From assembly GCA_038380435.1 (NCBI GenBank), contig JAWZYU010000025.1, positions 29,116,707-29,180,706 of the forward strand: DNA of 64,000 bases, written 5' to 3'. Numbering within the stretch: position 1 is the stretch's first letter; each line of letters opens with the position of its first letter. The position numbers were made by a program, and so were the translations under genes. Source of the DNA: Ryuthela nishihirai. Lineage: Eukaryota > Arthropoda > Arachnida > Araneae > Heptathelidae. Of the stretch, positions 39,501 to 51,500 are shown in pieces. The notes below the pieces were generated by a model that saw only the letters and a list, made by a program, of their open reading frames with translations, made no database searches and had not been told where the DNA came from.

Positions 39501-42500
39501 ATTCATCCATCTGTCTGTATTTCATCTGTATTTCGCTCGACTATCTATCTGTATTTCGTCCATCCATCTGTCTGTCTGTCTCGAGACATTAAAATTTTTT
39601 TTGTTTTTAGTGATAAAAATTCTATTTGGATTAGATAGATATTGATGAAATATTAGGATTTGTGTTTCCTGAATCTCACAAAAGTCTTAATTGCACTCTA
39701 TAATGGTGGAAAAGGTTGAAAATTAAAAAGATATAGTTATGCTAGAAATTTGAAATTTTGGTGATGGAATGTGAGCTTTACAGTTTTTTTTTTTCAGTTT
39801 GTATTGACAGCAATGATTTGCCCCCTAACCAATGGGGGGAAATCTTGTTTTGTTGTAAAATGTACCTTTTTGTTTCGTTGCAAAAGATAATTTAAAAAAC
39901 ATCTCGAGTTAGATAGATAGTAATGAAATATTATGATTCACATTTTTCAGATCCTCCAGAAAGTATCAATTTCTATTGTTAGAGGGCACTAAATGTACAA
40001 AATGCTAAAATTTTAAACAAATATTGAAAGTGATCTATTTATGCTACAAATTTCAAATTTTGTGACAGTGTGTGTTGGTCAAAAGATTTGGATTGACAGA
40101 ATTTTCACCCTTTTCTTGCAAGGAATGGGAAACTGCAACTTTTTCCTTTTAATGAATAAATGAGAATTTTTTTATGTTTTATACGAATTAATAAAATGTT
40201 ACTATTTGCATTCTCCCAGTCATCCATTAGTTCAAATTATTACTGTTAAAGGGTGCAAAAGTTGGAAAATTATAAAATCCATTCTCTTTGAAATTGAGCA
40301 TCTTATTCCCCAGAGGCAATATGCATTCTTCTAACCAATGTCTCTTATATTGTTTTGGTTACACTTAGTTGCGGCCACTTTTTCCAACTGCAAACCATTA
40401 ACTGAACACACACATATACACATGACGACTGTCATACACATTTCGCTAAAAGTTTTTCATGGCTTATTTATTTCATATATAAGCTAAATAATTCAGATTT
40501 CAAAAGTTAGTTGAAGAACAAATTTGTCAAAAAAAGTAAAGCATTACTTCAAAAATTCTGGCAACAAAAAATGGCTTAAGAGCAGAAAAGTATGTCTGAA
40601 AAATGTTTTTTAAAATCAATGTTTTTAATTGTTGAACAGTTATTTTTTCATTGCTTTTTGATTTCCTATGTTGAATTCCATAAAAAGTAAACTACTTTTA
40701 GAAATGGATAATAAGTTTATGATAACACTGAAGAATTCTATCAAAACCAGAATATATTGCCCATTTTTATAACTCAGCTAGGCACTGTCCAAAACTGGCC
40801 AACGAAAAAAAGTCACAGCAGAACCTGATGGCTAGCTATACTGCATGTACGTCATTGCTTGCTCAGCAAAAGGCCAATGGATTTCTTGACAAAATGATTG
40901 CAGGGCTGATTTATGATAATGTTGCCCATAAAAGTCATAGTGTGAAGCTGGAGAATCATCCCAGGCTGGGGCAAAATCAGAATGGACTGCAAACAGGTGA
41001 CAATACTAGTTTTAACCTATCCATATATGTATTTAAGGCATAATGCATATATTTAGATTTTTGATGACAGACAATTGGTAAGACTAATATAGTATCCAAA
41101 AATTATTTTGCTTTAATACAAGATAATTTTAAAAGAAGCTGAAAAACATATCTAAAATGAGCTAAATAATTATTTTTTTAAAATATTCCACAACATATAA
41201 CACATTCTACTAAAATAATGAAATTAAAAATTGCTCTGTATTAAGTTTCCATTTATGGCTAAGAAAAAGTTTATTTCAGAATAATATCAAAAATTTCATT
41301 TGAAAATCATGTTTTTCTCCCCTCAAATTTAAACTATTAAATATGATCAAAAAGTAACTACAAATATCATTAAAAAATTCTACCTTTAAACAATAAAACT
41401 TTATCATATTCTGTTACCCAGAGAAATACTGATGGGATAACACTAATGATTAAAATAATTTTATCCATTAAAAGTTTACAAAACATAGTAAGTTTGCTTC
41501 ACACAAAGAATAGCATTAGTTGAGAAACCAATCAATAACTCATTTACAAATAGTTGAGTAACTACATGAATTAGTACAGAAATTTGCATTTTTATGTGAT
41601 GGTATTGAAGTGTGTTCAGATGATTGATAAGAGGCATTAAAGGATCTTCTTTCCCATATCCTTTTGATCTGTCCTGTTTTGTGACAAAACAGTGCCATTC
41701 AGATGTAAAACAATTTAATTTTACATGCTGTTAATACATTTATTGTTCAAAAATGTTATATCATGTAATTTAAAACACATTCATAAACACAGCATGCTTA
41801 TCAATATTACAAATTGAGATATTTATACCTTTTGCCCCAATGACAGGTAAAAATCTCGAAAGTCACTGTATCTTCGTAGGACACACCACCGATCTTCTGA
41901 ACCATGCATATACTTTTTTGTAACAGCAATGGCATATACTGCATATGTTGTACCTGCATCATTAGCTATTCCTGAAAATAAAGAAATATCCCTTGTTTTT
42001 TAATAGGAAATATTTATGACAAGCAAAATTACATATGTGCTGATAAGTATGCAAAATAAATTGTTCAGTCACTAACTCATTAGAATTATATTTCCAGAAA
42101 TACAAACACAAAAAAACTAGTCTGCTGTGGTATACACATAAAAAAAGGACCTAGTTGGGCATAAAATAAGCAAACATTCGCATTTTCATCACATTTTACT
42201 CTTTAATACTCAAATAATTAGTTTAATTAATTATACCACAAGATATTGATATATATTTTATTAGCAAAAATATTAAAACACTTGTCATGCCAGGGGAAGT
42301 CAAATAAGGAACTCCCTAAATTTTAAAGTAAATTGTTTATGAAAAAAATGAGATTGAAGATAAAATATATATATATATTAAATCTACCTAACTCTCGATT
42401 TTTTTTAACATTTTGTTCAGTATTTATAGAGTTACAGAAGCTTGAATATTTAGCAGCAGTACATTATAATAATTTGTCTAAAAGTTAATTACATAAAATT

Positions 42501-45500
42501 AAACTATTCTGAAATAACTAGTTTTAAAAGTCTAATAATTTCTTTTGGTTTTAATCTACTTTGAAAGAAGTTCTTATAATGAGTGATGTTATTATTTAAT
42601 ATTTAAACACTTATAAGGTTGATGCAAAGTAATGGCAAAGCATGAGACAAGAATAATAAAGCATGAGACAAGAATAAGGCAAAGCATGAGACAAGAATAA
42701 GTGTCATTTAATCAAGAACATAATTACCATTAGTAGATATGACCATGTTCCAATGATCTATAATTTTTGTAGATGCCATTCCTGTAGAAACTCTTATCCT
42801 TCGTGGCAACAAAGTCTGCAATGCAGTTGTTCATTTCATCGTCATTCCAAAATTTCCTTAAGAAATGAAATTGTTCAGGAATCAGAACAAGTGGAAATCT
42901 TAAGAAACCAGGTCTGGCAAATATGAGGGATGTATCATTTTATCCCAATCCAATTGTTGCAGCTTCTGCTATGTCCATAATACAATATGGACCTTGCGCT
43001 GTCCTGGTGGAACACAACACATTTTCTGTTTACCAACACCAAGGATTTGGCCTTCAGTACTGCATTTAAGTGATCCAACTGTTCACAGTATACATCTGAG
43101 TTGATGGTTTGGGACTGGTTTAAAAGTTTGTAGTGGATGATACCCCTGCAATCTCACCAACAACAGAGCATGACCTTATGAGAATGCACTCCAGTCTGGT
43201 TTTGTCCTAGCCTGGGATGATTCTCCAGCTTGACATCATGACTTTTTATGGGCAACATTATCATAAATCATCCCTGTAATCATTTTGTCAAGAAATCCAT
43301 CAGCCTTTTGCTGAGTAAGCAATGATGCACATGCAGTATATTTATACTTTTTGCCACCAGGTTCCGTCTGTAGTCTTCTAGCCACCAGGTTCTGCTGTGA
43401 CAACTGATGTGGGATCCAGGTATCCAGTTTTGATAGTTAACTCAGCTTTTGCAGGTGTCAAACGACAGAGGACTGATTAGTGCTCAGTAGCTGTGCCAGT
43501 TCCCTGGATGTCCAAGATGGATTTTCTTTCAGCAGTGCCTTTAAATGGTCATTGTTCAACTCCACTGACTAGCAGCTTCAAGGTTCATTTCTGAGATGAA
43601 AGTTACCTGACTGGAACTTGTCATACCACTGGCAACAGGTACTTTTAGAGATGCCTTTGTCACCATAGATTTTGCACAGTTTATGCAAACACTCTTGGAC
43701 ACAGACACCATTTCAGAATTTGTACCATCATCATCATCCTCAAGCAGCCATGGGCTACGAAGGTCCAACCAGACCATGCAGTTTAATTCTCCAAACATCC
43801 TGAGCTACATCTGCTGCATCTGGCCACTGCACACCAATTCTAACAAGGTCCTGTTTGACATTGTCTGCCCACCGCATCCTTGGTCTCCTCTCTTTCTGAA
43901 GCCTTTAGGCACACTGTTCATAACCCTATTCGCCAATCTATAATTATCCATACGGGCAACATGACCAAACCAGCGGAGTCTCTCTCTGCACAATATGATG
44001 CTTAAAGGAGGTTGCAGACTCCTTTGCCTAACCTCATCATTAGTTACAAAGTTGAACCACATAATGCCCAAGATACTGCATAAGCATCTAGTTTGCTGTT
44101 ATCATGTTTACAAAGTGTCTAAGTTTCACTGCCATAACTAAACCTAGAAAGAACCAAACTATTATACAGTGTAATTTTAGTCTTTAGGTGTATACACCTA
44201 TTTCTCCACACTCTCCATAGATTCTTAAAAGTCCCGGCAGAAATCCCTATCCTTCTGTTAATCTCATGCCGCACATCACCATTATCTGTTGCATAGCTCC
44301 CAAGATAATTAAACTGTGACACCTGTTCAAGATTGCAACCTTTCAGAATAACTGAATCACAGCCTGCCTGATCAATTTTCATCACTTTAGTTTTCTCTCT
44401 GTTTATAACCAAACCTACTCTAGTACCAGTTCAACAGCTTGAATGAAAGAGTTCTTCTCATCAACATCATCTGTCAAAAGGGCTAAATTATCAGCATAAT
44501 CTAAATCAGAAATTTTCGTATCTCCAGCCCATTTATGGCCAAAATCTTTCCCTTGAAGTGAATTTTGCATAACATAATCAATAACCAAACTAAAGAGAAA
44601 AGGAGACAAAATGCACCCTTGTCGAACACCAGAAGTAATGCTAAACCAACTGCTACAAGACTTACCAACTCTCACACACGACTCAGTGTTATTATAGAGA
44701 GCTTTCATTATGTTAACTCTTGTCTGGTATACCATATGATCTCACAATCAACCACAAATTATGATGATCAACAGAGTCGAAAGCCTTTTTGAAATCAACA
44801 AAGCTAGCAACCAAAGGTTTCTGAAACTCTAAACATTTCTCAAGAATCTGCCTACGTGAAAATATCTGATCTACACATCCCCTACCACTTCTGCTCATCA
44901 CACAATTGACTGTCAACAGTCACATTGACTGTCAACAGTCAATTGTGACCACAATGCTCATCACACAATTGACTGTCAACCAGATTCTTAATTCTATTAA
45001 GCACAATCATGGAAAGAACTTTACCTGGAACAGAGAATAGGCTGATATCCCTATAGTTATCACAAGAACTGCGATCACCGTTTTTGAAAATAGGGATAAT
45101 AATAGCTCTGGTAAAATCTTTAGGAACCATGCCTTTATCATAAAAGTTATTCAAAATTTCAGCCATCCAAGTGGTAACCGAAACATTCCCAGCTCTGAGC
45201 ATTTATGTAGTAATTTCATCTACACCTGGGGATTTATGAAGTTTAAGTTTAGAAATAGCCAAAATAACTTCAGATTGTGTTATAGGGCCAACATTAAAGC
45301 CACCAATGCATCTATCATCATTACAAACAATGGGAGTAGAACTAACCACATTGTTTAGAACATCACTGAAATGCTCAGCCCACCTAGCCATGACAGAATC
45401 CTCCCCTTCTATAACCTTACCTTGTTTATCCTGCAATCCATATATGCCTGTCCATTTTCTACCACATAAAATATTAACTATCTGGTACAGCTCTCTGCTG

Positions 45501-48500
45501 TTATGCTGCCTAACTGCTTCCTCAGCTTTGTCAGCCAAGCCATCAAGCCAAAGATTCTTATCAGTAGCTAACTGATCCTTTACACATTTATTAAGCTCTC
45601 TGTAATCCTTTCTATTAGGACTAGTAGGGTATTGATTAAGGACATTCCTGCAGTTCTTTCTTTCTGAAATAAGCTTAAGTGCCTTATCACTCAAATAATT
45701 CTGCCTCCTCTGCTCCTTTTTCCCTAAAAGAGTACTGTTAGTTTCCCAGAAAGCCTGTTTAAAATGGTTCCATTCTTCCTCAACTTCAGTAGTAAGCAAA
45801 CCATGACTGTCATAATGACTAAGTAACCTATCATGGTAAGCTTTAGCTATAACTGGATCTTTCAGAGCTTCAATATTAAAGGTAAAATTTTTAACACTAG
45901 CACAACACTTTTTAAGTTTAAGTTGCAAGACACTTTTAACAAGGTAATGATCAGATCCAATTTCAGCTCCCCTATATGACCTGGTATTCCTAACAGGACT
46001 AGTCCATTTGCTATTAATTAATATATAATCAATCATATTCCTATGTAGCACATCAAGTGAAACATATGTGTACTTATTTATGTCGTGGTGTTTGTAATAA
46101 GTGTTAGTTATTATGAAACCATTGAGTTTACTTACCTGTAGGAGACATTGTCCATTGCCATTGCAGCTACCAATACCAAAAGGGCCTATCACCCCTCCCC
46201 AAAGGTCAGAGTCAGTACCAACTTTGGCATTGAAGTCACCTAGAACAAGTGTAATATCTCCTTTCTTGACAGAATTCAAAATATCCTGAAGTTGTCTGTA
46301 AAACCTATCCTTCTCATCCTCATCAGCATCCTCAGTGGGGACATTAAAGTCATTTAAGACATTTAACATAACATTCAAGTCTTTAATACTTATCTGAAAT
46401 TTTGCTGTAAGAAACCTTTCATTAATGCACTCATATCCTAGAAGAGCATCACTAGCATGTCTGCTGAGCAGCAGACCCACACCTTGGTGATGCTTTCCAT
46501 CCTCCCTCCCTGTAAAGAGAAATTTAAAGCTATTTTTAAGTATCTCACCTTTACCTGTCCATCTGGTCTCTTGCAAGCCTAGAATATCTAGGTTATAGCA
46601 CTGGAATTCCTGCATGAGGACATCAAGAGAATAATCTCTACGTAATGTCCTCACGTTCCATGTTCCTGCAGAGAGAAAATGATTAGTAGGATTTTTAAAA
46701 GTTATTAGGTTTATTGAGATTGGTAGGGCCAACAATATCAAACAGCCCCCTGATCACAGGCATGGGGCAAAGACCTGTTCCTCCTCCGCTAAAGGCTGAA
46801 GTCACCAATGCTGGTAGGAACTTCAGGCACCACCTTTTCAAGTGGACTTTTTCAAGAGCCATATGGCTTGCCTGAGACACATTACTCCAGTTTAGGCTTG
46901 ACAATGCCCAACTAGCTAAGTAAGGTTCAGGTACCTGCGATGGCCTCTGATTAGGATTATCCACCAGCTGATATAAGGTATCCCATGCCTCTGTTCACTT
47001 GGAGCTGGCAACCCAGAAGCAAACAGAAAACACAGCAGCAGACTCTCCTTCAACAGAGGCCCACCAGTGCAGCAAGTCCAGGATCCATAATCAAGCTCAA
47101 ATCCATAAACAAGTCCAGTCTAGTAGGTATAAATGGTCAGCACCAGGACCCTGTGAAGTTGACCACTCCTCAGCAGGGTTGGAAAAAAAAGAAAAAAGTG
47201 GCCATAGAAGACCAGATCAGTAGGCCATACTGAACTTGCAGCCCTCCCCTTCCATTCCCTTCCAAAAGAGAATATCTCTTTTGAAAGGTAATAACAGCCT
47301 GCACCACGAGAAGGCTGGGTCGGACATTAGGTGCTAGACCTGGCTGATTCTGTGCATCATCACTAGGGATTGGTACACAGCTCTCCTTCCAGTTTATGCC
47401 TAGCTACCATTTACAGGCTACCTACAACCACATATAAATCCGTGAAAAGAATAATAAAGTCAACCAAAACTTGCCTAACTATAACAAAAGAAAGAGAATG
47501 TTAACGACGATGCCAAGTCAAATCACCTTTCCACCTTAAGTACAGCTTGAAATATTGCTCAAATCCATCAACTTTTAAAAATAATCATTTAATGAGCTGA
47601 ATTCTGACAGATTAGCTTAACATTGGTGAAACTAGCCACTTTGACTGAAGATCTTAGTAAAAGGGAGCCATAAAGTTAGACATGGCAAAGCAACTATGCA
47701 GAAGAACAAGCTTTCAGCACTGTGCCAATGACTTTCAGAAATGCTGACAATGGGGCACGATGCATGAGGACTGCTTTGAAGGAAACAAATAGCATTAATG
47801 TGAAGATATCTCGTATGTATTTTATACTCATTCTTGAAACTTTAAGGGCATAAGCTACATAAATACTTATAGCCCAATATTTATAACTATAATCTGACAG
47901 TATATTCTACATACAAAGTAAGAATTAAATGCAATTAGGTGGACACCACAAAACAAAGTCACTATTTTACAAACCTGTGTTATAAATATGTGCTGATAAT
48001 TCAATATCTTCCATGTTTACTTCATCTGACAGTGCACTAGGAGATGCTCTTCCCTGAGCTGAGAGTGTATCAGATGTCAAGTAGTCAAGACCGTATTCTT
48101 CTTGATCCAGTGAACTTAAACTTATACTATCACACAATGAAAGATCATCTGCAGTCTGCAATTAAATAATTTTAATTAAAAATAATGTACACAAAGTGAA
48201 TATTATAATTGATTCATAAAATATTTTTGAAAATTACAAGTTTTTTTAATGAATTTGCTGTTTGATAAAAACTGTATTACCAAAGTTGCATATATATATG
48301 TCCAAATTTGAAAACATTTTATTAAACTGCATTGAATTCCTGAGTTGACATGTCTTCAGAAACTGCCTAACTATTTATACTAGTATAGAATATTATTTTT
48401 GACTTATTTAAGTAGTCTTTTTTCCCCAATATTATGCTTATGCAGGTATAAGGTGAGAAGTAATTAAATAGCAAATTAATCCTTCCAGTGACAAGCTTGA

Positions 48501-51500
48501 AAAATTGATTTGTAACCATAGAATTAGCTATTTCTTCACCCCCTCCAACCAAATAAAATAATTTTAGAGCTTTTTTTTTTGCCAAATAACTAATGAAAGA
48601 AATTATGACATATTATATGACACATTATTCAGCATTTATTTCTGGGTTTCTGAAAATATTTAACAAGAAAGGCAAGTTTAATTCCAATAGCACTTTTTTA
48701 GTCATGCAGTAAAAATGCATCTGGCAAAGCAAATAAAAATTTATAAGAAAAAATAGACAAATATAACTGCACTGCATATGAATAGAAAGAAAGGCTACTT
48801 ATTTCCAAATAACAAAAAATAAAATTTTTACTTAACTCAGGAAATTACTCTCTTTATTAAATTTTTTTCTCAGTACCACTTTGAGACCTGCTGTAACCAG
48901 TCAAATAAACATGTTACTTTAAAATTAAAAAATAAATATCAACATAAATAGATCATGCTATATATCAAATTAAACAGAATTCTGAATTTTATGAAAATTA
49001 AAAAAAATTCAACATATTTACAACATATTACTTTTAGTAAGACTTTTTCACAGTGATATAGCAAAAACATAGATCAGCTTATGCAAGTAAGGCTTAATTT
49101 TGGAAAATCTGATAAATAAAAACAACTAATTTATATATTAATTGAAAGGACAATTCTTCCTGAATAATATAATATTTACCTGAGCAGGTTTTTTTTATTT
49201 CTTTTTATAATTCTTTACAGTATAATATATTTTAGAACATGGACCAGGGTTACATATGGTGACTTGGACACTGCTCACATTCATGGGACATTCTGTTCTG
49301 TTTATGAAATGGAGGAACACTTTCTTAACTATGCTTTTACTTTTTTTTTTTTTTGGGGGGGGGGGGGGTATTGAATTTTGGTGATCTTGAGTAAGTGCTG
49401 AAAAATTTGGTGAAAAAAGGTTTATATCCTAAGAGTACCACAGCCTAGATAATGAATTCAGCTACCTCCTTGATCACTTTGCAAGGCAAAAATTTGCCCT
49501 TGTGGAAGAATAAGATTGTTGCCACAGGCCCTTCTAAACAACCTTACATTGAATGTGGATCACTGCTGTCAGGCCTGTTTAGTTATCAAAGGGATCATAC
49601 TCCATATTGACATCATATGTGCATATTTTAGAGTATCAAGTCACCTTCTGGGATGTACAATGCTTTCTTGTTTTAATGATGTCAATGTAATATGTTCATT
49701 TCCAGTCTGAAGGTTCTTGTTTTCTACACATTTCCTCATTATACTAAAATACATTTCAAAGAAAATTTTAGTTTAATTGCATTATACAATAAAAAAGTTA
49801 TGCTGTATTTTATTAGTGTTATCTTAATTTTGTCAAGCAGTGTATTACACTCTGGTATTAAATTTTAAAACATTACACTTTTATGAACTCGAATAAAAAA
49901 ACATTAAATTTATAATTATATAAATATAGACACAGTAATAAATTTACATTTTAGACAGTTAAATTCATTAATAGCTAATATATATATGCCTTTTTCTAGA
50001 CTTACATATCTGCTTCCACTCCTACCACTGCAGAATATAGCTGAAATAAAGTTGCATATGTGAGCATTTTTATGCAGCGTAATAAAAAATCATATAACAA
50101 TTAGTGCCTGAACATTCTATGCAAATATGACAAATATTTACAATAATATAAAATTAATATTACCTGAATTAGCTCATTGCTATTAAATATCAACATCTTT
50201 CTTTATCGGTTATTACAAAAAAATATGGGATGAAGTGAACACATCTGCAATAATGCAGTTTTACTTTTATATGTGATACATAATTAAGATAAAAAAACTT
50301 TAAGTGGCAATTGAATTTCACATTCAGTACTTCCAATGACAATTTATTTAAGGGGATGAAGTGAACATTGATTTTTACAAAAAAAAGAAGTCATTACTCA
50401 ACAAGGCTTCTTAATATTTATGACTTAAATGGCTACTGTAGCTTTTTCTGAAGAGTAAAATATTACCTAGAAATAAGAGGAAATCACAAATATGCACATG
50501 TTGGTTGTTGAATAAATATAGAGGAAAAATTGTCATTAGCCAGGCAGATCTGAACCCAAGAGCCCCAAAGCACCTGAATGTAAGTAATCAGGAGGGTGTG
50601 GGTTCAGATCCCACCAGGCTAATAACAATTTTTCCTCTATATTTATTTACAATATTACCTGTTTTACATTTGCATCACAGATAGGAACTTTTGAAGAAGT
50701 TGTATACATTTGTTTATTATGGTCAATGGTCTTCACTGATGCTGATTGAATATCAACAGTTGCATTGAAAAAATGGACTTGCTTCTTGGACCACATGTCA
50801 ATGATAAAACTGAGTTTTTATCCTTACTGTTTACTGTATGTAAACAATAAAATATGCATGTTTTATCATTGACAAGTGGTCCAAGAAGCAAGTCCATTTT
50901 TTAAATGCAACTGTTGTTATTTATATTTTATTGTTTACATACAGTAAACAGTAAGGATAAAAACTCAGAGCTGACTTGCAATCATTTCCATGCCTGCTCC
51001 CTTTAAACAATTTCTTAGTCTCAGATAAAGAAATGGAACTCATGTGAGTCACAGGAAATATTCAAAATTGGCAAGCATGAAAAATTAATCAGTTTTCTGG
51101 ATTTAAATGCAGGATTTCTTGGTTATCAACCAGTTGCTCTACATGTTGGGCAAGGGAAATGTCTTAAGTCAATGGATAAGAGTTTAAATTGTCTGGGTGC
51201 TCTTTTACAGAGCTATTTAAATTGATTGTGAACTGAGCATTTTTAATAACCAGCAATTCATTCTAATGAATCAGACATCAAATGTGGATTTTTTTTTCAC
51301 ATTTGTTTCTATGATGACTTCATTCTTAGATGCTTAGCAAAAATTAAATATTACACCTTTCGACACAAACACTGAACTGCATGACCTTGCAGATTTATTT
51401 AAAAATATTTAAAAACTTAATATCTTTCCTACCTACATAACTATTCCGAATTGAACACTGCTACAAAATAATGCTATTAGTTGAGATGCATCCAGTTATG

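Larger units (their letters stand above)
36600..41828 (-). other. SNX13-like intron inside the PX domain
   Basis: 5.2 kb, GT-AG. Contains the old hAT-like MITE, C-run, TCTG minisatellite, ~280-bp tandem repeat and mariner fragment. 41590-41716 ends 'gtgccattcagatgtaaaac', perhaps a decayed SINE A. Confidence 0.75.
43726..47345 (-). mobile_element. RTE-like LINE, copy 3 (near full length)
   Basis: About 3.6 kb on the minus strand, the same orientation as the SNX13-like gene, inside the intron between exons 47975-48148 and 41829-41971. The (ATG)n tail at 43726-43738 abuts a decayed mariner, so the LINE inserted into or beside it. Its 5' end aligns with copy 1 from 'ctagcacctaatgtccga' at about 47324-47341; up to 70 bp more upstream may also belong. 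It is more diverged than copies 1 and 2. It keeps the 8 nt that those copies have lost. No clear target duplication was found. Confidence 0.88.
41972..47974 (-). other. SNX13-like intron with mariner and LINE copy 3
   Basis: 6.0 kb, GT-AG. About 80 percent is mariner (42615-43725) plus LINE copy 3 (43726-47345). The rest shows nothing. Confidence 0.8.

Noticed and set aside
39074..39592. 172-codon open frame, plus strand
   Set aside because: Most of it is translation of the TCTG minisatellite, giving repeated Cys/Phe/Ile/Leu. No gene signal.
50581..50640. Possible tRNA gene
   Set aside because: A good T arm is present, but there is no matching acceptor, D arm or 5+7+5 anticodon arm. Better explained as part of the fold-back.
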